From contig JAFSBW010000040.1 of NCBI GenBank assembly GCA_017437095.1, positions 1-35,216 on the forward strand: a stretch of 35,216 nt of DNA. The letters run 5' to 3'. Source of the stretch: Oscillospiraceae bacterium. Its GTDB lineage: Bacteria; Bacillota; Clostridia; Oscillospirales; Oscillospiraceae. Of the stretch, positions 22,058 to 29,409 are shown piece by piece. Position 1 is the stretch's first letter, and every line of letters starts with the position of its first letter. The position numbers and the translations under genes are program-made. The notes under the pieces were generated by a model. The model was not told the origin of the DNA, searched no databases, and saw only the letters and a list, made by a program, of their open reading frames with translations.

Positions 22058-23149
22058 CTATTTCCCACTCTTGCGTCTATTGCAGGGCTTGCAAAGCATT
22101 TGACAATTTTCAATAACTGTCTTGCCGCCCTCATGCCACGGATCAATGTGGTCTGCTTCCATTTCTTCAATCTCAAAATGCTTACCGCAGGCCGCACAAA
22201 TACCCTGTTGTTTCTCATAGACTTTTCTCTTGGTCTTTTCGTCAAACTGCCGTAGGCTCAAATGCTTTTCTTCACCATCAAAGAGGTATTCATATATTCC
22301 TCTGATACTTCCCACATCATCATCGTCTATCAGTTCTAATATGCGCTTCTCAAATACCTTGCTATCGTAGCTGTTGGTATGATACTTGTTATATAGGTAG
22401 CCCCATTCAATTCCTTTCATTTCTTTGCGGTAATATGGGAACAGTATCATTACCCAATCAATGACTGACTTAAAGTATAGCCATAGCTCGTTAGCATTGC
22501 TATCGTGTTGGTGTTCGCTCATATATTCTTCTATTATTTTTCCGTCCCTATGTGCTATCCACCTTAAAGCGGTCTGTAAATAGTCTTGTCTATTAGCTAC
22601 ACCATTCAAGTGTTTATTTGCTATTTGATAGGCGGGGCAAGAGGTCTTACTGAAATAACGCTTTGCGTCTGTCAGCCATTCGCCTGTATAGACAGCGTTT
22701 CTTAATTCTTGGTCTGTCAGTTTCTCACCCGCAATATTGATTACTCTAAACCACTCTAACTGCTCTTTGTCCGTTCCCTCGCAAATATAAATCATCAACG
22801 GGTAATTTAATATCTGCTCTTGTTCGTCTTTCGTTAGATTATGAAAATACTGATAGTCAATGGAATAATCTTTGTGTATGTATTGGCAAATGCTGATAGT
22901 TCTTTGCTGTCCGTCCAGCACTTCATAAGTGCCTTGCTTGGTCTTTACCCAATACATCACATTTAGCGGAAAATTCTTCCTAACTGTGTCTATAACTGCA
23001 TTTCTCTTGTCGTCCTTATAGATAAACTCCCGCTGATAAGCAGGACGAATATCCAACAGACCACCATAGCCCACAACTCCGCTTTCTTGACTATCCTTAT
23101 AGCCGTTAGCAACTTCCCTTATTGGTATTTCGTGTAATTCTATTTTCAT
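22058..23149 (-). CDS. DUF262 and HNH endonuclease domain protein
   Basis: A 363-residue protein. The N-terminal DUF262 (ParB/GmrS-like fold) has YQREFIYKDDKRNAVIDTV and the hallmark LDGQQRTISI (about 78-87). The C-terminal HNH/zinc nuclease domain has CAACGKHF, EADHIDPWHEGG and LCKPCNRRK (about 318-361). DUF262-HNH proteins occur in GmrSD-type modification-dependent restriction and other defence systems. ATG 23149 is 4 nt past the methyltransferase stop; only a weak site (GGAGA, 14 nt away) precedes it, so translation may be coupled. Together with the methyltransferase it could form a restriction-modification pair, or act independently on modified phage DNA. Confidence 0.88.
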   Translation of the reverse strand: MKIELHEIPIREVANGYKDSQESGVVGYGGLLDIRPAYQREFIYKDDKRNAVIDTVRKNFPLNVMYWVKTKQGTYEVLDGQQRTISICQYIHKDYSIDYQYFHNLTKDEQEQILNYPLMIYICEGTDKEQLEWFRVINIAGEKLTDQELRNAVYTGEWLTDAKRYFSKTSCPAYQIANKHLNGVANRQDYLQTALRWIAHRDGKIIEEYMSEHQHDSNANELWLYFKSVIDWVMILFPYYRKEMKGIEWGYLYNKYHTNSYDSKVFEKRILELIDDDDVGSIRGIYEYLFDGEEKHLSLRQFDEKTKRKVYEKQQGICAACGKHFEIEEMEADHIDPWHEGGKTVIENCQMLCKPCNRRKSGK

Positions 23150-23153
23150 AAAA

Positions 23154-24158
23154 TCACTGCTTTCTCCGAATGAGCAATCGGGGGTATGTATTTTTAGGCG
23201 TTCCGTTTGTAATAATAACCGGCGTCGCATTCAAATCACTATAATTGGAGTAATCCGCTTTTGTGTATACCTTACTTTTTAACGCTGGATCACCAGCACC
23301 ACGTTTTGCCATGCCAATAATTTCAAATTGATCGGGATTGTATTTGTCAATATAGGTAATAGGCACACCCATTACACCATCATAATCACAAGGTATTTCC
23401 GCAGTTTTGCTCACTTCAATAGCGTCATAATTATCATAATGTGGGTATTCTTCCGGGGAATAGCATCTATATAGTGGCAAATCTTCGTGTCTTTCTTCAT
23501 AGTCAAGATTCGTAAACCACCTTACGCCCTTAACTCGGATATACTTCTTCCCATCCATATCAACTCTATAGCCACTTGCGTTCAAGGGGTAGGTATCTGG
23601 GACCAAAAACTCTCTATCTCCGCTATGAATAGACGCGCCAAACCATACTTGGTTGTTCATTATCCATGGGAAAACCTCTTTATAAGTTATAGCATTAACA
23701 TTTCCCAAAATAATAAATTGCTTCTTATACTCCATTAACTGTGCTATGTATTCTCGAAACAAGGAAAAGGGCGGGTTTGTAATGACTATATCTGCTTCTT
23801 TCAATATTTCAATACATTCAGGGCTTCTAAAATCTCCATTTTGCTTTAGTGGGGTTCTTACATAATTAGGAATACCACATTGTAGTCCGTTATCGGTGCT
23901 GACAATATCCATCCTATAACTAGGCTTACTTTCGTCAAAGTGTGTTGAAATAAGTTTTTTTAATCCCAGTTCGTAAAAATTCAGTTGAAAATATCGCCAA
24001 AAATTTGAGTATTCCGGGTCATCGCAATTGCAGAAAATAACCTTGTCTCGAAAATGCTCCCTATAATGTCGCATTTCTTTTTCAATATCTGTAATCTGGG
24101 TGTAAAATTCGTCTTTTTTTGCTTTATTTGCTTTATTTAAATCAGCGTTTTTAGCCAT
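23154..24158 (-). CDS. EcoRI-family adenine-specific DNA methyltransferase
   Basis: A 334-residue type II N6-adenine methyltransferase like M.EcoRI (about 326 residues). CDDPEYSNFWRYF (about 45-57) is the family hallmark, the catalytic motif IV is NPPF (128-131) within DIVITNPPFSLF, and FIILGNVNAITYKEVFPWI follows. ATG 24158 is supported by AAAGGGG 8 nt upstream; the frame is open for another 56 codons but runs back through a terminator and a structured leader. The adjacent DUF262-HNH gene replaces the usual EcoRI-type endonuclease. The recognition sequence cannot be inferred. Base composition is much more AT-rich than the chromosome around it. Confidence 0.92.
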   Translation of the reverse strand: MAKNADLNKANKAKKDEFYTQITDIEKEMRHYREHFRDKVIFCNCDDPEYSNFWRYFQLNFYELGLKKLISTHFDESKPSYRMDIVSTDNGLQCGIPNYVRTPLKQNGDFRSPECIEILKEADIVITNPPFSLFREYIAQLMEYKKQFIILGNVNAITYKEVFPWIMNNQVWFGASIHSGDREFLVPDTYPLNASGYRVDMDGKKYIRVKGVRWFTNLDYEERHEDLPLYRCYSPEEYPHYDNYDAIEVSKTAEIPCDYDGVMGVPITYIDKYNPDQFEIIGMAKRGAGDPALKSKVYTKADYSNYSDLNATPVIITNGTPKNTYPRLLIRRKQ

Positions 24159-24182
24159 GGCGAAAACCCCTTTGATTTCCCT

Positions 24183-24386
24183 ATAAAAATAAAAAGTGCG
24201 GCTACCGAAGTAGCCGCACAAAAAACGCAAACTCCGATAGTCGCCAAACCAATTCAATACAAAGAGCATTTCTGCATTCATACTGACGGAATTTGCATTT
24301 TTATCAAATTCACAGTATGAACGCAAAAAGGGTATACTATCCCTAGGGCAAAATACTCTTTTTCCATTGTATTTAATTGGTTTGGC
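24183..24386 (-). ncRNA. Candidate structured leader RNA / small RNA before the methyltransferase
   Basis: The predicted transcript starts at the first base of a 20-bp inverted repeat (24243-24262 with 24367-24386, one mismatch). Inside it are further paired segments: AAGAGCATTTCTGC with GCAAAATACTCTT, CATACTG with CAGTATG, and GGGTATACTATCCC. The strong terminator follows. The whole RNA would be about 205 nt. No coding frame with an RBS is seen. It could be an attenuator of methyltransferase expression, an independent RNA, or a MITE-like insertion. Its function is unknown to me. Confidence 0.55.
24194..24219 (-). terminator. Intrinsic terminator immediately upstream of the methyltransferase gene
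   Basis: GTGCGGCTAC-TTCG-GTAGCCGCAC on the minus strand (24219 down to about 24196), followed by TTTTTATTTTT. It lies between the predicted start at about 24386 and the ATG at 24158, so it either ends a short RNA or acts as an attenuator. Confidence 0.85.
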
Positions 24387-24392
24387 ATAATT

Positions 24393-24421
24393 AGTTTAGC
24401 ATATTATTGTTGGAAAAGCAA
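24393..24421 (-). promoter_or_regulatory. Promoter of the leader RNA / methyltransferase
   Basis: TTGCTT (24416-24421), 17 bp, TAAACT (24393-24398) on the minus strand; predicted start at about 24386. Confidence 0.65.
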
Positions 24422-24422
24422 T

Positions 24423-24463
24423 AAAAAAATACCCTTCCTGAGGCTTAATCCTCAAAGAGGGCA
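24423..24463 (-). terminator. Terminator-like hairpin upstream of the methyltransferase promoter
   Basis: On the minus strand an imperfect stem around TGAGG/CCTCA, with outer CCCT/AGGG, is followed by TATTTTTTTATT. It insulates the methyltransferase unit from the NACHT gene. Confidence 0.55.
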
Positions 24464-24714
24464 CAGATTAAATTATCCGACCGTGTGTGAATCATTTGCT
24501 TCTTATTTGTATAAGCATTCATAAATAGTAACGATTAGCATTAATCCAATAAGAATTTTCCCCACAGTATATTGGTCAAATTATTTGCCCAGTACATGCT
24601 TCCCAACATTGTTGCTAACTATTAATCCATGGAAGGCCAGTAGCAGTTCCAAGAATGGAAAGCAACGCGAGAAGCCAGGAATGGGAGGAAAAGAAAGGTA
24701 ACACACTAGACTAA
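24464..24714. other. AT-rich spacer without a recognisable gene
   Basis: Between the two terminators there is no credible reading frame, RNA signature or repeat that I can support. Confidence 0.5.
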
Positions 24715-24742
24715 GGAGGCACTATCCGTCGATAGTGCCTCC
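24715..24742 (-). terminator. Hairpin after the NACHT gene
   Basis: GGAGGCACTATC/GATAGTGCCTCC, a 12-bp perfect stem with loop CGTC, 44 nt past the stop. The T-tract is weak on both strands. Confidence 0.65.
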
Positions 24743-24786
24743 ATTACTGTATCTCTTGCCAAAGGTATTAAATAGGTTGCTCTCGA

Positions 24787-26592
24787 TTATTCCTCAAGTA
24801 AACAGGATAAGTCCAATTCCTCAGTCCGACGTCTGTGTTCAAGAGTTACTTTTAGATTAGCCATAGCATACAGCATATCTCCAATCCAAGTATCTTTTAT
24901 CAAAGCATAAACCTCATCATCATTTAAATACTTTCTTGTTTCTAGCCTACTCTCTATTGTATACGATCTTTCCTTAACTAAGAACTCTCTAAGCTTATCC
25001 TCTGCTGCGTTGATTCGTTTAGTGCGGTCACTGCTTTTAGCGACATGATATCTAGCCATAGTATAAAGAAACTCTATGGCTTCTCCATTGAAATCACGAA
25101 ACAACACCAAATGAATTTCATCATCAGAATTAATATGGCAATAACTAATTACCGGTGATAATTCCTTAAAGTAAAAATCGTATTTGTCTGCATCTCCACA
25201 TTCCGACTCAAACTCAATTACAAGTGGCAATAAGATGTTCTGCTCAAAGCGCTGTTCCGACATATCGCGAAGCATAGAAAAAACGCTATCGTGCGAAGCT
25301 TTGAAGTAATCCTTTTTTACTAGCTCTATTCCCATTTTCTGCATGTTCTGGTCAGAAAGTTCTTTTAAGAAAATAGCCGTGAAGTATTCCTGGAAGGATC
25401 GATGTGTAAATTTGTAATTGACTCCATCTCTGTAAAGAACACAAATAGAATTAACTAAGTCAAATATATAATCAGTTGGGTTAAAAGAAACAGTATTACT
25501 ACGAACCTTTTTTAATGCTGTCAAAATGTCATCGTGTGTAAGCTCAATCTTTCCCTGATAGTATGTGATAAAGCAAAAATACGCAAAAATTTTTTTAAAT
25601 GAGTCATACGACAAGGAACATCTTAATTCCCTACGATAACCGGATTTAGTAGCGTCGTGCTTAGAATACAAAGTCTCAAAAGCGTTAGCATAAAAAAGGT
25701 GTAATTTTTCGGGTATCTCAGCATAGTTATCAAAGGTCAACAACATTATGTTTAGCAACAACGGATTAGACGCAAAAGATGTATGCCGCTCATATAGGCT
25801 TTCATCAAGTGCAGTCAAAAAGCAATGCTTGATTTCTTGGTCAAATTCAATTTTCCGGACTAACGACAATGCTTGGTCCTTACTAAGACTACACAGTGTC
25901 AACACAGAAAATCTTTGAAATTCCACAAATTCACTATAGGGGCGGGAAGAAATAATAAAGTAATTATCAGAATATCGATCACAAAAACTATCGAGTTTCC
26001 GGAAAAAGGCGTCTTTTTTGTCCGAAGCAATCTCATCATAGCCGTCTAACAAAAATAAAAAGCAACCAGATTGAAGCGCGTATTCCATGTATTCTTTTTT
26101 TATTGTACTTCCTAAATCATAAAGCCGTTGAAAAACAAAATCAGCAATTCCATATTCGCCATTCATCGAATTCAAATCTTTTAATTCGATGAAAACAGGT
26201 ATCAACCCCCGTTTCGATACCTCGTCCATAAAAAGATGTTTTAAGAAAGTAGATTTTCCAATTCCACCGGTGCCTTGAATAATTACAAAATTAGAGACAT
26301 CTAGTATGTTATCAATGGAATCACCCTTTATAATACTACCCTTGTCTTTACACAAATTTGGACATTCAAAAAAGTCATAAAGGTATTTAGGCTCTGTACG
26401 ATATAAGATTGTTTTAATCTTTCCATATTTATCAACAGAATTTTGAAGATATTTACGAAAGACAATATCCAGATCAATTTTAAACTTTTCCCATTCGTTT
26501 TTTGCAGAGCCAACAAGACCTTTGATAGCAGGTTGTGCGAACTTATCTAACAGTGCAGTAACGATACCAGCATACATCTCCGATTCGGCCAT
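24787..26592 (-). CDS. NACHT-domain STAND NTPase, probable antiphage defence protein
   Basis: A 601-residue protein. The N-terminal helical region (about 1-95) has no recognised effector. The NACHT NTPase has Walker A GTGGIGKST (107-115), Walker B FLFLLDGYDE with Asp 183/186 (178-187), a sensor-like SSRPY (about 228) and the winged-helix stretch YKFTHRSFQEYFTAIFL (about 400-416). A C-terminal domain of about 180 residues (RYHVAKSSDRTKRINAAED and on) has no leucine-rich or nuclease repeats. Bacterial NACHT proteins are known phage-defence sensors. ATG 26592 is supported by GGAGGTG at good spacing. It is transcribed alone, downstream of its own strong promoter. The output activity is unidentified. 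Confidence 0.88.
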   Translation of the reverse strand: MAESEMYAGIVTALLDKFAQPAIKGLVGSAKNEWEKFKIDLDIVFRKYLQNSVDKYGKIKTILYRTEPKYLYDFFECPNLCKDKGSIIKGDSIDNILDVSNFVIIQGTGGIGKSTFLKHLFMDEVSKRGLIPVFIELKDLNSMNGEYGIADFVFQRLYDLGSTIKKEYMEYALQSGCFLFLLDGYDEIASDKKDAFFRKLDSFCDRYSDNYFIISSRPYSEFVEFQRFSVLTLCSLSKDQALSLVRKIEFDQEIKHCFLTALDESLYERHTSFASNPLLLNIMLLTFDNYAEIPEKLHLFYANAFETLYSKHDATKSGYRRELRCSLSYDSFKKIFAYFCFITYYQGKIELTHDDILTALKKVRSNTVSFNPTDYIFDLVNSICVLYRDGVNYKFTHRSFQEYFTAIFLKELSDQNMQKMGIELVKKDYFKASHDSVFSMLRDMSEQRFEQNILLPLVIEFESECGDADKYDFYFKELSPVISYCHINSDDEIHLVLFRDFNGEAIEFLYTMARYHVAKSSDRTKRINAAEDKLREFLVKERSYTIESRLETRKYLNDDEVYALIKDTWIGDMLYAMANLKVTLEHRRRTEELDLSCLLEE

Positions 26593-26613
26593 AATCTTCC
26601 ACCTCCGTTGCAA

Positions 26614-26642
26614 ATTATAACATATTTTGTTAAAATCTGCAA
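26614..26642 (-). promoter_or_regulatory. Promoter of the NACHT gene
   Basis: TTGCAG (26637-26642), 17 bp, TATAAT (26614-26619) on the minus strand, with an extended TG. Confidence 0.75.
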
Positions 26643-26659
26643 TGGGATTATTGAAAAGA

Positions 26660-27080
26660 GAGCTACACCAATTGATTTGCGACATTAACTTTATCGTTAC
26701 ATATATATCACAAACAGCAAAATGGCACGGCAAGAATAGTTGTGCCGCCTAAAGATAAACTGTCAAGTTGATGATAGGCTGCTACATTCTTCAAACGCAC
26801 CCGATGGTGCCATAAATTAACAAATTCACACAATCAAACGAAGCATTTTTATACTAGCCGACCCAGTTCAATAGCTTCGTATATATTCCGGCTAATCTCA
26901 ATTTTAACCCTGGTACAGCTGATGGAAACAATGTTGCCGTCTGCAATATATAACCTCAACATGGACAGTAATAATATTGAATTCATTGGAGATTATTTCT
27001 TCCATTTGGTGTACACCTAAAGGAATTGCGACTCGCCAAGATCCGCCTACGGCGGTTGCTCGCTTGCACAGAGCTGCGGC
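26660..27080. other. Gene-free AT-rich stretch between NACHT gene and hairpin cluster
   Basis: No credible reading frame is visible. A small GGCAC/GTGCC hairpin lies near 26726-26749. The composition changes from AT-rich to GC-rich at about 27.0 kb, marking the right edge of the island. Confidence 0.5.
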
Positions 27081-27088
27081 GCTAGTCG

Positions 27089-27304
27089 TTTACATCTGCT
27101 CCTATGGGAGCAGATAGATGTGTCGCTCGGTCGAGCCATTTGTATGCTACGCTCGAAAGCCAGGTGGTCCAATTACTGCGTTGCCGTCCAAAGGACGGCG
27201 GTACACCGGAAGGGACTCGTTTGCATTTCTGCCCCATTGGGGGCAGAAATAAAGGTAGCCACCAGTTTTTGAACTGGTGGCAGCAATATGCCACCGGCAT
27301 ATTG
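27089..27304. repeat. Cluster of five unlike perfect hairpins
   Basis: ATCTGCTCC/GGAGCAGAT (27089-27110), GCCGTCC-AAA-GGACGGC (27183-27199), TTTCTGCCCC/GGGGCAGAAA (27226-27250), GCCACCAGTT/AACTGGTGGC (27258-27281) and CAATATGCC-ACC-GGCATATTG (27284-27304). Unlike arrays A-C, no constant linker is seen. Confidence 0.7.
27200..27219 (-). repeat. Direct copy of the tRNA-Arg 3' end
   Basis: CGAGTCCCTTCCGGTGTACC on the minus strand, identical over 20 bp to the tRNA-Arg(CCG) 3' end at 27376-27395 and in the same orientation, 176 bp away. It looks like an attachment-site copy. Confidence 0.75.
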
Positions 27305-27315
27305 CGATTAAATCT

Positions 27316-27397
27316 TTCGAGTCCCTTCCGGTGTACCAACAACAAAAGGGAGGCCTAAGCCTCCCTTTTGTTGTTGGTACACCGGAAGGGACTCGAA
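27316..27397. repeat. Perfect 39-bp inverted repeat made from the tRNA-Arg 3' end
   Basis: 27316-27354 is the exact reverse complement of 27359-27397 with a 4-bp centre (CTAA). The right arm is the tRNA 3' end plus its terminator stem; the left arm is an inverted copy without a functional tRNA 5' half. The inner AAAAGGGAGGC/GCCTCCCTTTT part serves as terminator of tRNA-Arg. Confidence 0.85.
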
Positions 27398-27450
27398 CCC
27401 CCAACCCTCGGAACCGGAATCCGATGCTCTATCCATTGAGCCACCGGTGC
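27375..27450 (-). tRNA. tRNA-Arg (anticodon CCG)
   Basis: A complete 76-nt cloverleaf: acceptor GCACCGG with CCGGTGT (one G-U), D-stem GCTC/GAGC, anticodon stem TCGGA/TCCGA with loop TTCCGGT (anticodon CCG, reading CGG), T-arm with TTCGAGT, discriminator A and encoded CCA. Its 3' end is repeated nearby, which marks it as an integration site. Confidence 0.95.
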
Positions 27451-27543
27451 GTGCCAGAGTATTATAGCAAGCTTTGGCCGTTTTGTAAAGGGGAAAAATT
27501 GCAAAATTATCCGGCGGAATTCTTTTGATTTCCGGGAAAAAGG

Positions 27544-27572
27544 TTGTTTTCCCCAAAAGAGTGTGTTATAAT
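27544..27572 (+). promoter_or_regulatory. Promoter of the DivIVA-like gene
   Basis: TTGTTT (27544-27549), 17 bp, TATAAT (27567-27572), 33 bp before the ATG. Confidence 0.75.
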
Positions 27573-27604
27573 TTTGCTAATAACTACAAGGAGGGCTCTC
27601 CCCT

Positions 27605-28240
27605 ATGGCAGAATTGCAGAATTTCCGCAGCGCCTTCAACGGCTTCAACCGTGAGGATGTTGTGTCGTACATTGCCTACCTGAACAATCAGCACAATTCC
27701 AAGGTAAACCAACTTCGCAACCAGTTGCAGCAGGCCCAGGATGAGCTGCAGGCTATGCGCTCCACTCACGGCGTTGAGGACGAGCTGAACGGGCGCATCG
27801 CCGAGCTTCAGGCTGAGCTTCAAAGCAAGGCTGAGCAGGTCGCCCAGCTTACCGGGGAAGCCGAAGCCTATTGCGAAGAGCGTTCTCAGCTTTGCGCCCA
27901 GGTAACGGCTCTGGAAGAGGCCAACGCCGCTCTCCAGGCGCAGCTGGAGCAGGCTGCCCAGCGGCCTCAGACCCAGGAGGAGCTGGAAGCCTACCGCCGT
28001 GCCGAGCGGGCGGAGCGGCTTGCCAACGAGCGGGTTGCGGAGCTTTATGCCCAGGCCAACGGCGCTCTTGGGGAAGCTACCGCTACTGTGGACGGGGTTT
28101 GCGCCCAGCTTGGCGGCCTTTCCCAGCAGGTGATCGACCAGCTGGCCCAGCTGCAGCAGAACATCTCCCTAGGCCGGGATGCTCTTACCAAGGCCTCCGG
28201 CGCTCTGTACGCCGTCAAGCCTCTGGCAAGGGAAGAATAA
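27605..28240 (+). CDS. DivIVA-like coiled-coil protein
   Basis: A 211-residue, Gln/Ala/Glu-rich protein. The N-terminus FRSAFNGFNREDVVSYIAYLNNQHNSKV resembles the DivIVA/GpsB lipid-binding start (F..GF..EDV..YI). A long coiled coil follows (about 30-150, with many Leu/Ala heptads such as LQAELQSKAEQVAQL), then a helical C-terminus. Such proteins mark poles or septa and organise cell-wall growth in Firmicutes; that role here is inference. ATG 27605 is preceded by AAGGAGGG about 10 nt upstream. A strong terminator follows, so it is mainly monocistronic. Confidence 0.7.
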   Translation: MAELQNFRSAFNGFNREDVVSYIAYLNNQHNSKVNQLRNQLQQAQDELQAMRSTHGVEDELNGRIAELQAELQSKAEQVAQLTGEAEAYCEERSQLCAQVTALEEANAALQAQLEQAAQRPQTQEELEAYRRAERAERLANERVAELYAQANGALGEATATVDGVCAQLGGLSQQVIDQLAQLQQNISLGRDALTKASGALYAVKPLAREE

Positions 28241-28252
28241 ACCAATTTTGGT

Positions 28253-28293
28253 GCCATTCCGCGCCGTTTCGGGAGCGGAATGGCCCTTTTTTG
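28253..28293 (+). terminator. Terminator after the DivIVA-like gene
   Basis: GCCATTCCGC (28253-28262) pairs with GCGGAATGGC (28275-28284), followed by CCTTTTTTG. It lies immediately before the RBS of the next gene. Confidence 0.88.
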
Positions 28294-28306
28294 TGAGGTT
28301 TTGGAT

Positions 28307-29323
28307 ATGAAGATCTATGCGCCCGCCTATTACCGGGATTTTAAATGTATTGCGTCCGATTGCCCCGATAGCTGCTGCCACGGCTGGACGGTGGATATTG
28401 ACGAAGCCGCCGCAGCGCGGTATCTTGCCATGCCCGGCAGCCTGGGGGACAAGCTGCGCCGCCACCTGAAGCGGGAGAACTGGGGCTGGGTGCTTACTTT
28501 GGAAGAAAACGGCCGTTGCCCCATGTGGCGCGAAGACGGCCTTTGCCGCATCCACGCGGAAGCCGGGGAAGAAGCTTTGAGCCAGGTATGCGCCGCCTTC
28601 CCCCGGCTGCGTCATGATTACGGCAGCTTTCAGGAGCTGGGGCTGGAGCTTTCCTGCCCGGAGGCCGCCCGGCTGATCTTTGAAAACCGGGACTACTCCC
28701 TGCAGGAGTCCTCTTCCCCCGCAGAAGAAGAGGCCGACTATGACGAAGAAGCTATGGCCACCCTATTGCGCACCCGCCGGGAGCTGCTGGCCTTTATCGG
28801 CAGCAGGGAGCTTCCTATGGCCGAAACCCTGGCGGTCACCCTGCTCTACGGCTACGCCGTGCAGGAGGAGCTGGACGGGGGCGAAGCGGCCGCCCTGGAT
28901 GCCGGCGGCTGCCTGGCTGCCGCCCGGGAATGCGCCGGGGAAGGCGACAGCGCCGCCCTGCTGCGCTTCTTCCAGGGTTTAGAGATCCTGACCCCGGAAT
29001 GGAAAAAACGCCTGAGCGGCCCTATTTCCCGGGAAATGCCGGAAGCCCTGCGGCCTATGCTGGCCTATTTCATTAACCGCTACTATCTGCAGGCGGTATC
29101 TGACTACGACATCGTCTGCCGCATCAAGCTGGCGGTGGTATCCTGCCTGGCGGTTGCTCTGCTGGGGGGCGATACCGTAGCTACCGCCCAGCAATACTCC
29201 AAGGAGATCGAGAACGACCCGGACAATGTAGAAGCCCTCCTGGACGGCGCATACACCGCACCGGGGCTGACCGACCGAAATCTGATTGGCCTTTTGCTCA
29301 ATAAAACCCCAAAAATAAGCTAA
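28307..29323 (+). CDS. FliB-family (flagellin lysine N-methylase-like) protein
   Basis: A 338-residue protein with the FliB cysteine pattern: YRDFKCIASDCPDSCCHGWTVDID near the N-terminus (about 8-31), then RCPMWREDGLCRIHAEAGEEALSQVCAAFPR (about 66-96), consistent with a metal cluster. The rest is helical. FliB is known for methylating flagellin lysines in Salmonella, but many non-flagellated Clostridia carry homologues, and no flagellar gene is in this window, so another substrate is possible. I start at ATG 28307 (GAGG upstream, protein begins MKIYAPAYYRDF); the ATG at 28280 falls in the terminator. Expression probably depends on read-through or an unseen promoter. Confidence 0.83.
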   Translation: MKIYAPAYYRDFKCIASDCPDSCCHGWTVDIDEAAAARYLAMPGSLGDKLRRHLKRENWGWVLTLEENGRCPMWREDGLCRIHAEAGEEALSQVCAAFPRLRHDYGSFQELGLELSCPEAARLIFENRDYSLQESSSPAEEEADYDEEAMATLLRTRRELLAFIGSRELPMAETLAVTLLYGYAVQEELDGGEAAALDAGGCLAAARECAGEGDSAALLRFFQGLEILTPEWKKRLSGPISREMPEALRPMLAYFINRYYLQAVSDYDIVCRIKLAVVSCLAVALLGGDTVATAQQYSKEIENDPDNVEALLDGAYTAPGLTDRNLIGLLLNKTPKIS

Positions 29324-29342
29324 AGTTTGGAGAGTTTTGCCC

Positions 29343-29371
29343 TTGTTATTTTTCGCCCGCAGCGCTATGAT
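29343..29371 (+). promoter_or_regulatory. Promoter of the CPA2 antiporter gene
   Basis: TTGTTA (29343-29348), 17 bp, TATGAT (29366-29371), about 38 bp before the GTG start. Confidence 0.65.
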
Positions 29372-29409
29372 ATGCAGGCTTAAAATACATAACAAAGAAG
29401 GATATTACC

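Noticed and set aside
22008..22060. Left attachment site of the defence island
   Set aside because: I looked for the tRNA-Arg 3' 20-mer near the left edge and did not see a copy, so the island's exact ends stay undefined.
24183..24386. Retron non-coding RNA
   Set aside because: The end-paired shape is suggestive, but there is no reverse transcriptase in the window and no recognisable msr/msd guanosine context.
27020..27360. Possible small genes around the hairpin cluster next to tRNA-Arg
   Set aside because: All frames are short, lack an RBS, and are built from hairpins and tRNA fragments.
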